Shown piece after piece: positions 8,686 to 15,747 of a DNA stretch of 64,000 bases. Origin of the DNA: Nitrospiria bacterium (GTDB lineage: Bacteria > Nitrospirota > Nitrospiria > JACQBZ01). The notes beneath the pieces were generated by a model, which saw only the letters and a program-made list of their open reading frames with translations, did no database searches and had not been told where the DNA came from. Location: NCBI GenBank assembly GCA_035517655.1, contig DATIYJ010000011.1, positions 1 to 64,000 on the forward strand. Reading direction: 5' to 3'. Both the position numbers and the translations under genes were made by a program. Positions within the stretch are counted from its first letter, which is position 1, and each line of letters begins with the position of its first letter.

Positions 8686-9971
8686 GACGAGCCTGTCTCC
8701 TTTGGGTCTTGGTGGCCTTCATCGGACTCACTCCAACGGAACCGGCCGGAGCGGCCGAAGAGAAAGAAGGGCCTTTCGTGATTCACCGGATCGCGGTCGA
8801 TCCGCAAAATCCTCAGATGGTCTATGCCGCGACGAGTAACTACGGGATCCTCAAAAGCGGCGACGGCGGAACGACCTGGGCCTTGATCAATCAAGGCATT
8901 GGAAGTTATACGCATCATGCGCTGGTCGTCGACCCTTCCGATCCCAATATCCTTTATGCGGGTGCTTGGGGCGGCGGCGTATCGAAGAGTCTGGATCGCG
9001 GGATTCATTGGACCGAGATGAATCGTGGACTGGGCAATACCGCGATCGAGGATCTTGTCTTGAGTCCGGGCCATCCCGAGATGGTTTACGTAGCGACGAC
9101 GTCGGGTGTTTTCAAAAGCCCGGACGGGGGAGCCAGCTGGATCTTTTACGGCGAAGGGCTTCCGATCGCCCGGATCGAGATTTTCGAACGTTTAATCGCC
9201 TTGCCTTCCGGTCCGGTTGAGCTTTTGCTGGGAACCAGTCGGGGCCTATTTGAACGGGAAAGGAACGCCTCCAAATGGGCGGCGGTCGCTTTGCCCGTCA
9301 AGGAAGCCCATATCACCGCGTTCGCTTGGGACCCGAGGACGGGGGCGGTTTATGCGGGAACGGTCAAAAACGGTTTGCTTCAAAGTCGGGACGGTGGAAA
9401 AACATGGATCGCCTTGGGTGGAGGATTTAAAAATGTCTGGATCAGCGATATCGCCCTTGATCTTCACGGCTCCGGGATCCTATACGCTTCAACGCGCGGG
9501 CATGGAATCATAAAAAGCCTCGATGGAGGCGCCACGTGGAAAGAGGCCAACGGCGGACTGCCGGTCAAGGATATCCGAAGCGTGGCGATGGCTCCCGGAA
9601 ATTCGAAGATTCTTTACGCCGGCACGACGTATCAGGGTCTTGTTAAAACCATCGACGGGGGAGAGCGGTGGAACCCTCTGAAAGGCTATCCCCTGATGAG
9701 CGTCAACGAAATCGTGGCTTCCCTTTCCGGTTCATCCGCCCGCACGGGAATTTCTTCCGAGCCGTCCGTTCCGGCGGAGTTTTTCAAGTGTAACCGATGT
9801 CATGGCTGGGCCGACCCCTTCCTCAACAAGAAGAAGACCTATTGGCGGGTTCCGCCGAACCGAAGGGATTGGGGGATGACCGTCGGTCGAATGAGCCAGC
9901 GGGCCCGTCTCACACCGGATGATTCGCGGAAGATCATCGATTTCTTAACCCGGTATACCCTGAAGAAATGA
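8682..9971 (+). CDS. Exported Asp-box beta-propeller with C-terminal monohaem cytochrome c domain (paralogue 3)
   Basis: 429 aa. The frame is open further upstream (to 8493), but the ATG at 8682 overlaps the preceding TGA and opens directly into a signal peptide (MRRACLLWVLVAF...AGAA), so it is taken as the start. Six Asp-box motifs follow, for example 'KSGDGGTTWAL', 'KSPDGGASWIF', 'QSRDGGKTWIA' and 'KSLDGGATWKE'. The haem motif is C370-x-x-C-H374 (CNRCHGW), followed by 'TYWRVPPNRRDW', a Met in 'GRMSQR' and 'LTPDDSRKIIDFL'. The stop overlaps the next ATG. It is the third member of the tandem paralogue set. Confidence 0.85.
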   Translation: MRRACLLWVLVAFIGLTPTEPAGAAEEKEGPFVIHRIAVDPQNPQMVYAATSNYGILKSGDGGTTWALINQGIGSYTHHALVVDPSDPNILYAGAWGGGVSKSLDRGIHWTEMNRGLGNTAIEDLVLSPGHPEMVYVATTSGVFKSPDGGASWIFYGEGLPIARIEIFERLIALPSGPVELLLGTSRGLFERERNASKWAAVALPVKEAHITAFAWDPRTGAVYAGTVKNGLLQSRDGGKTWIALGGGFKNVWISDIALDLHGSGILYASTRGHGIIKSLDGGATWKEANGGLPVKDIRSVAMAPGNSKILYAGTTYQGLVKTIDGGERWNPLKGYPLMSVNEIVASLSGSSARTGISSEPSVPAEFFKCNRCHGWADPFLNKKKTYWRVPPNRRDWGMTVGRMSQRARLTPDDSRKIIDFLTRYTLKK

Positions 9972-11185
9972 TGCGATCGGGCGGTTTCAACGGGTTCGTG
10001 ATCGGAGCGATTCTCTTTTCGGTCCTATGGCCGGGGCCGGCCATGCCTCAAGATACTCCGGAACAAACGGTGAGGCGGGTCTGCGGATCCTGTCACGCGC
10101 TGGAGGTCAACCGCTTGTGTTTGGCGGGCGACTGTCAGGGTCTACGGGTGCACCGCACGCAGTCCCGGGACTGGGTCATGGTGCTCGGCTGGATGCGAGA
10201 GGCGTTCGGGTGCCGGATGACCGACGGTGAATTTGAGACGATCGGCCGTTATCTGAACGGCCTTTCTCCCTTGAAGAAACCCTACCCGCACACATGGAAA
10301 AAAGCGGGGATCATTCCCGGCGGCTGGAATGTGGTCTCTCTCACGGCCGACGGAGATGTTCTCTATGCCGGCGTCGAGGGAAATGGTATGATCTATCGCA
10401 CCACCGATGGACTCCGCTGGGCGGAGGTGGCCAGGACGGGGCACGTCACCGTCTATGGGATTACGCGTTTTCAGGGGGCGCTTTACGCGGGAACCAATAA
10501 TCCCGACCCGGAGATCTGGACCAGCCCGGAGGGCGTCCACTGGAATCCGGCGGCCCATCTTCCGTCCGAAGACCGCGGGGTGATCAGCATGGGAGTCTTC
10601 AAGGGCTTCCTCTATGCCGGAACGGGGCGGGCCCGGATTTACCGATCCCGGGACGGGAAGCGATGGGATGCAGCGGGGACTTTGGAGGCGGGTACCGTCG
10701 CGGGGTTCCCCGCCTGGGTGCGGTTTCTCGTGGAATTCCATGGCCGTCTTTATGCGGGGATAGAGTCCGGGAAGCTCTACCGGACCGAAGACGGAGTTCA
10801 TTGGACGGAGGTGGCGCCAACGGTGACGCAGTCGGGCGGAGTTCGAGGGGCGGCCGTGTTTCAGAACGCTCTCTATGTCGGAACCACGCGGACGGGGCAT
10901 ATTTGGAAAACGGGAGATGGAATTCTGTGGGATGATGTTTTCGACGCGACGACCCGCCGGCCGGGGAAATACGTGGGTTCCATGGCCGTTTATCAAGACG
11001 CCCTCTATGCCGCCGTTAATGGTTTTATCTTTCGCACGAAAAACGGGCGGAACTGGGACGAGGTCGGAAATCTCAGCGCGTTGTCCATCGAAGCCATGAC
11101 CCCGTTTCAGGGTTCATTCTATGTGGGGACGACCATGCCTCCCTCCGCTTGGATTTTCCGGACCGAAGAGAACGGGAAGCCGTGA
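9968..11185 (+). CDS. Exported cytochrome c / beta-propeller protein with N-terminal haem domain
   Basis: 405 aa. The ATG at 9968 overlaps the previous stop (ATGA). The signal peptide ends near residue 28 (AMPQD). The haem motif is near the N terminus, C39-x-x-C-H43 (CGSCHALE), followed by 'RDWVMVLGWMREAFG' and 'MTDGEFETIGRYL', again a small cytochrome c fold with a candidate Met ligand. Residues about 110-400 form a six-bladed propeller with variant Asp-box strands such as 'YRTTDGLRWAE', 'YRSRDGKRWDA' and 'YRTEDGVHWTE', each blade also carrying 'xLYAGT'. Domain order is the reverse of the three upstream paralogues, so the same parts were combined differently. Confidence 0.85.
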   Translation: MMRSGGFNGFVIGAILFSVLWPGPAMPQDTPEQTVRRVCGSCHALEVNRLCLAGDCQGLRVHRTQSRDWVMVLGWMREAFGCRMTDGEFETIGRYLNGLSPLKKPYPHTWKKAGIIPGGWNVVSLTADGDVLYAGVEGNGMIYRTTDGLRWAEVARTGHVTVYGITRFQGALYAGTNNPDPEIWTSPEGVHWNPAAHLPSEDRGVISMGVFKGFLYAGTGRARIYRSRDGKRWDAAGTLEAGTVAGFPAWVRFLVEFHGRLYAGIESGKLYRTEDGVHWTEVAPTVTQSGGVRGAAVFQNALYVGTTRTGHIWKTGDGILWDDVFDATTRRPGKYVGSMAVYQDALYAAVNGFIFRTKNGRNWDEVGNLSALSIEAMTPFQGSFYVGTTMPPSAWIFRTEENGKP

Positions 11186-14094
11186 ATAGGATGGCGATTT
11201 TCGTTTGCGGGATCTTCTTCATTTCGGGGGCGTCGGCGCTCATCTTCGAAACGCTCTGGTTTCGCCAGGCCGGGTTGGCGCTCGGCAACAGCGTTTGGGC
11301 TTCCAGCCTGGTCCTTTCGGGTTTTATGGGCGGACTGGCCATGGGCAACGCGCTGGCCGCACGGTACGGAAATCGCTTCGGCAATCCGGTCCGCGCCTAC
11401 GCCGTCGTCGAAGGGGCCATCGCCTTATCCGGCGTCGGAATCGTCTATCTCTTTCCGGTTTTCGGGGCCGCACTCGCCCCCTGGTTTCGGCCGCTGCTGG
11501 AGTATTCATGGATTTTAAACCCCCTCCGGCTCTTGATCGCGTTCGCCTTGCTCTTGACTCCGTCGACGGCCATGGGGGTGACACTGCCCTTGCTTACGAA
11601 AGTTCTCGCGGCGTACGATCCCAGCTTTGGCCGCGTGTTGGGCCGGCTCTATGGGTGGAACACCCTCGGTGCGGTGATCGGAGTGGTCGTCGGCGAGACG
11701 TATCTCATCGGTGCTTTGGGCGTGCACGGGACGGCGGTGATGGCCGGAGCCTTGAACATTGCGGCGGCCGCGGCGGCGGTGTGGCTCTCGACCCGGGCCC
11801 TGCGTCCCGTCCCGTCCCCCGAGGGAGCGGGACGGGGGGAACCCTATTGGACCGCGGGATGGTACTGGCTCATCGCGGCCTGCCTTTCGGGATTTTGCCT
11901 TCTGGCCCTGGAAGTCGTCTGGTTCCGGTTCCTTTTGTTGTTTGTCATGGGCCATTCGGCGGCCTTCTCGCTCATGCTGGGCGTTGTTCTCGCGGGTATC
12001 GCGCTCGGAGGGTTGGCGGCTTCCCGATGGCTTCGCCACTCGCCCGACGCCCATCGCTTCGCCGCCCCGATCGCCTTCGCGGCAGGCCTTTTGTGCGTGG
12101 GTTCCTATGCCGCCTTCCCGCTGATCATGATGCCCTTCGCAACCTCGCCGTACGCGATCAGCAAGACCCTCGACATTATCCATGTCGGCCTGCCCCTCAT
12201 GATTCCCGTCTCCTTCCTTTCGGGGATCTTTTTTACCCTGGTGGGTGCGGCTCTGCGCCATCATCTGGCTTCGGAGACGGCGACGACCGGGGTCCTGACC
12301 CTGGCCAACACCATCGGGGCCGCGCTCGGGTCTCTGGTGGGCGGATTTATTTTTCTTCCCGTTTTGGGGATGGAGAAGTCGTTCTTCCTGATCGCGATCC
12401 TCTACGGGGGGTTGGGGGCGCTGTTGCTTGTGAAGGGCCGGGCCCCGCGGAGAATGGCCTATGCGACGGCCGCCGTATTTTTGTTGAGCGTCGTTCTTTT
12501 TCCCTTCGGGTCCATGGAGAAGCGTCTTCTGCAAGTACCCGTGAAGCGGTATCTTCGTCAAAATACCGAAAGCCGGATAGCCGGCGTACGCGAGGGTCTC
12601 ACCGAGACCATCATCTACTTTGAGACATTGGTGTTTGGAAAACCGGCGTACTACACGATGCTGACCAACTCGGTGTCGATGTCCGGCACCAAGGACGCAT
12701 CCCGCCGCTACATGAAGCTCTATGTCTACTGGCCGATGGCGGTTCATCCAAACCTGAAACGGGCTCTCCTGATCTGCTACGGGGTAGGGAACACGGCCAA
12801 AGCGATGACCGATTCGAAGAGTCTTGAGACCATCGATGTGGTGGATATTTCCCGCGATGTTGTGGAGATGAACAACCTGGTCTATCCCAATCCGGCCGAT
12901 CGGCCCGTTCAAGATCCTCGGGTTCGCGTACATATCGAAGACGGGAGGTACTTTCTCCAGACGACCGAACGGCGCTTCGATCTGATCACGGCCGAACCGC
13001 CGCCCCCGGGCATCGCCGGGGTCGAGAATCTGTACACGCGCGAGTACTTCCAACTGCTTCACGACCGGCTTGCGGATGGAGGAATCGTCACCTACTGGCT
13101 GCCTCTCCATTCGCTTTCCGATGTGAGCACCAAGGCGATTCTCCGAGCCTTCTGCGACGTGTTCGGAGACTGCTCGCTCTGGAACGGCATGGGCACGAGT
13201 TTGATGATGGTGGGAACCCGGAATGCCAACGGTCCGGTTTCCGAGGACCAGTTCAGGCGTCAGTGGAGCGATCCGGTTGTGGCGCGTGAGATGAAGGCGG
13301 TCGGTTTCGAACGGCCGGAGCAGCTTGGCGCGCTTTTCATCGGGGATGCCGAGTATCTGAAAGGGATCATCGCCGATTCTCCGCCCCTGGTGGATAATTA
13401 TCCGAAGCTCATCGAGGCCCCCTTGGGTTCTCAAGAAGAAGTCGCCCGGCTCTTTCAGAGCTTCACCGATGTGGCCGCCGCGAAAGAACGCTTCCGTCGG
13501 AGCCCCCTGATCAAACGCCTGTGGCCGGAGCCGCTGCTGAACGCGTCGCTTCCCTATTTCGAATTTCAGGACATTATAAACGCCCACTGGTACGGTACAA
13601 TGCAAAAGCAGCACCCCGGCATCCTCGATGCGCATCATCTCCTCACCCGATCCCACTTGATTACCCCGGTCCTCTGGCGCCTGGGAAGTGATCGGGACGT
13701 TCAGCGGATCGTGGCCGATGCGGAGCCCGCGGAACGGGCAGAGCCCGCCATGCAATTCCAGCTCGGGATCGGCCTCATTTCCGAACGCGATTACGCCGCG
13801 GCCGTGGAACCCCTGACCCAAGCCGAACAACTCCCGCCGCTTCGTGAAGCTGCGTTTCGCCTCCGTATCTATGCACTCTGCATGTCCGGTCAAATTGATC
13901 AGGCCCAACGTTTGACGCAGGAGCGTTTTGCGCAGCTTCTGACGACGGCGAAAGACATCCCTGTGAAGTCCGCCGAGGAAATCCCGCTTCCGTCTTTCTG
14001 GATGTGGATGAAGCAGACCTTCGGGATCGATCCCCGCACGGGCGCACCGATTCCACGGGCTTCGACGGGGGAAACGTTGCGCCCCGCCCCATGA
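11182..14094 (+). CDS. Membrane-embedded spermidine synthase-like protein (fused transporter-like + methyltransferase-fold domains)
   Basis: 970 aa from the GTG that overlaps the preceding TGA (GTGA); an ATG at 11191 is also possible. Residues 1-455 hold roughly 12-14 hydrophobic helices of the type fused to spermidine synthases ('FFISGASALIFETLWFRQAG', 'GWNTLGAVIGVVVGE'). Residues about 500-700 are a Rossmann-like spermidine-synthase domain: 'ALLICYGVGNTAKAM', 'IDVVDISRDVVEMN', 'DPRVRVHIEDGRYFL'. The 'GxGxG' loop reads 'CYGVGN'. The last ~200 residues look helical and repeat-like. Such fused proteins are common but mostly uncharacterised, and polyamine synthesis is not assured. It ends the coupled operon. 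Confidence 0.8.
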   Translation: MNRMAIFVCGIFFISGASALIFETLWFRQAGLALGNSVWASSLVLSGFMGGLAMGNALAARYGNRFGNPVRAYAVVEGAIALSGVGIVYLFPVFGAALAPWFRPLLEYSWILNPLRLLIAFALLLTPSTAMGVTLPLLTKVLAAYDPSFGRVLGRLYGWNTLGAVIGVVVGETYLIGALGVHGTAVMAGALNIAAAAAAVWLSTRALRPVPSPEGAGRGEPYWTAGWYWLIAACLSGFCLLALEVVWFRFLLLFVMGHSAAFSLMLGVVLAGIALGGLAASRWLRHSPDAHRFAAPIAFAAGLLCVGSYAAFPLIMMPFATSPYAISKTLDIIHVGLPLMIPVSFLSGIFFTLVGAALRHHLASETATTGVLTLANTIGAALGSLVGGFIFLPVLGMEKSFFLIAILYGGLGALLLVKGRAPRRMAYATAAVFLLSVVLFPFGSMEKRLLQVPVKRYLRQNTESRIAGVREGLTETIIYFETLVFGKPAYYTMLTNSVSMSGTKDASRRYMKLYVYWPMAVHPNLKRALLICYGVGNTAKAMTDSKSLETIDVVDISRDVVEMNNLVYPNPADRPVQDPRVRVHIEDGRYFLQTTERRFDLITAEPPPPGIAGVENLYTREYFQLLHDRLADGGIVTYWLPLHSLSDVSTKAILRAFCDVFGDCSLWNGMGTSLMMVGTRNANGPVSEDQFRRQWSDPVVAREMKAVGFERPEQLGALFIGDAEYLKGIIADSPPLVDNYPKLIEAPLGSQEEVARLFQSFTDVAAAKERFRRSPLIKRLWPEPLLNASLPYFEFQDIINAHWYGTMQKQHPGILDAHHLLTRSHLITPVLWRLGSDRDVQRIVADAEPAERAEPAMQFQLGIGLISERDYAAAVEPLTQAEQLPPLREAAFRLRIYALCMSGQIDQAQRLTQERFAQLLTTAKDIPVKSAEEIPLPSFWMWMKQTFGIDPRTGAPIPRASTGETLRPAP

Positions 14095-14191
14095 TCGAAA
14101 CCGGGTCCCGGAACGCGACAAAGCCGCCGTCGGACGATGGAGCGAAACGGGGGCCGAGAGCGGAGATGAAATCGATGTCGGGAGAAAAGCC

Positions 14192-15529
14192 GTGAGCAGC
14201 CAGGAGCGCCAAGGAGAACGGGAACCGAAGCGTTTTTGGGCCGAAGTGACCGGATACCAGTGGCTGGTTCTGATCGTGGCCTGGCTGGGATGGGTCTTCG
14301 ACTCCATGGACTCCACCCTTTATGCCGTGGCGCTACAGCCGGCTCTTCATGAACTGCTGGGTCCCGGAGGTTCGACGCAGGGCGTTGAACTGTACGGGGG
14401 CGTCATCTTTTCCGTTTTCCTCATCGGGTGGGCGCTGGGCGGGGTGTTTTTTGGCATCTTGGCGGATTATCTCGGTCGGACAAAAACCCTGGTGCTTACC
14501 ATTCTGATCTATTCGATCTTCACCGGCCTGGCCGCGCTCTCGCAGACCTGGTGGCAACTGATGGGGTACCGGTTTTTGACCGCGCTGGGCATCGGCGGCG
14601 AATGGGCGGCGGGAGCCTCGCTGGTGGCTGAGATCTGGCCGGAAGCTAAAAGGGCCAAAGCCGCGGGGATGCTTCAATCGGCCTGGGCGGCCGGATTCTT
14701 CATGGCGGCGTTGGCCAATTTATTCATCGGCGCCTACGGATGGCGAATCCTGTTTCTCGTCGGTGTACTGCCGGCGCTGGTGACCCTCCTCGTTCGTTTT
14801 ACGGTAAGGGAACCGGAGCGGTGGTTGCAGGCGAGGGAGGACCGGAGACATGCGCTTCAGAAGGAGGCCCACACCCCGCGATCGGAGAGGGAACAGGAGC
14901 TGATCGCGTTCAGCCTCGAACGATTGTTCCGCCGAGACCTCCGGAGTCGCACGCTCGTCGGGTCTCTCTTGGCCTTCGTTGCTGTCTTCGGTCTCTGGGG
15001 GGCCACGAATTGGACCCCGACCTTGGTCCGTGAGTTGCTGGTGCCCCAGAACCTGGATCCCGATGAGGTCAACCGGTACGTGAGCTATTCCGTGATGAGC
15101 CTTAATTTCGGCGCGCTGGCGGGCTATCTGGCGTTTGGGCCGATCGCCGATCGCGTCGGCCGCCGCGCCGCTTTCTTTTTCATGTGCCTGGGCAGTTTTG
15201 TGATGCTGCCCGTCACGTTTTATACTACGAAGGACTATACCATTGTATTATGGCTGCTGCCGATCTTGGGTTTTTTCAACAACGGGATCTTCAGCGGGTT
15301 CCCGATCTATCTTCCGGAACTCTATCCCACCTCGATCCGTGCGACCGGGGTCGGATTTTGTTTCAACATCGGGCGAGTTCTGGCTTCGACGGGGCCCTTG
15401 GTCAAAGGGTACCTGGGGACGCTGCTTGAACCCGGCAAGGCGGCCAGTTTGATCGGCATCGTCTATCTTCTGGGAATCGTCGTACTTCCGTTCGCGCCGG
15501 AAACGAAGGGGAAGCCCCTGCCGGATTAG
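14192..15529 (+). CDS. MFS transporter, metabolite:H+ symporter type
   Basis: 445 aa from a GTG with 'gggaga' about 7 bases upstream. Twelve membrane helices are apparent. The loop after helix 2 carries the MFS motif A variant 'GILADYLGRTKTL', and its counterpart in the second half is 'GPIADRVGRRAAF'. 'GIGGEWAAGASLVAEIWP' and 'FPIYLPELYPTSIRATG' are typical of the sugar/aromatic-acid/organic-acid symporter branch. The substrate cannot be read from sequence. It starts 97 bp after the preceding operon, so cotranscription is possible. It converges with the oxidase locus, with 38 bp between the stop codons. Confidence 0.85.
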   Translation: MSSQERQGEREPKRFWAEVTGYQWLVLIVAWLGWVFDSMDSTLYAVALQPALHELLGPGGSTQGVELYGGVIFSVFLIGWALGGVFFGILADYLGRTKTLVLTILIYSIFTGLAALSQTWWQLMGYRFLTALGIGGEWAAGASLVAEIWPEAKRAKAAGMLQSAWAAGFFMAALANLFIGAYGWRILFLVGVLPALVTLLVRFTVREPERWLQAREDRRHALQKEAHTPRSEREQELIAFSLERLFRRDLRSRTLVGSLLAFVAVFGLWGATNWTPTLVRELLVPQNLDPDEVNRYVSYSVMSLNFGALAGYLAFGPIADRVGRRAAFFFMCLGSFVMLPVTFYTTKDYTIVLWLLPILGFFNNGIFSGFPIYLPELYPTSIRATGVGFCFNIGRVLASTGPLVKGYLGTLLEPGKAASLIGIVYLLGIVVLPFAPETKGKPLPD

Positions 15530-15567
15530 ATTTCATCCTTGGCTCAGTTTACAAATCGGTCATCCCC

Positions 15568-15747
15568 TTAGTCGGTGCTCCAGTATTGTATCGTGTAATA
15601 GACCCCCCAGATCAGCAGGGCGATCGCGACGACCACGAGCCATGGTGGAATTTTTCCGTGTCGTTCCGAAATCCCGGCTTCTTTGTACAGATAGAGTTCC
15701 CCTTCACCGTGCGTTTCTTGATCGGGTGGTTTGGCTTCTTTGTTCAT
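15568..15747 (-). CDS. 59-aa single-helix membrane protein, probable oxidase accessory subunit (CcoQ/CcoP-anchor-like)
   Basis: Reading the minus strand from the ATG at 15747, which overlaps the stop of the oxidase fusion gene by four bases (ATGA), gives 59 codons and a TAA at 15568. The first ~33 residues are hydrophilic (MNKEAKPPDQETHGEGELYL...), ending 'HGKIPPWLVVV'. One hydrophobic helix follows (WLVVVAIALLIWGVYYTI), then 'QYWSTD'. The 'HGKIPPWL...IWGVYYxIQYW' pattern recalls the membrane anchor of CcoP and other small cbb3 subunits. Coupled translation with the oxidase gene supports a subunit or assembly role; the exact family is not certain. Confidence 0.75.
   Translation of the reverse strand: MNKEAKPPDQETHGEGELYLYKEAGISERHGKIPPWLVVVAIALLIWGVYYTIQYWSTD

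Noticed and set aside
14004-14195. Short plus-strand frame between the spermidine-synthase-like and MFS genes
   Set aside because: It overlaps the upstream gene in another frame, has no Shine-Dalgarno sequence and a shadow-like composition.
11515-14316. 933-residue open frame on the minus strand
   Set aside because: It is antisense to the spermidine-synthase-like gene; its composition (Arg, Gly, Pro, His) and lack of domains mark it as a GC-driven shadow.
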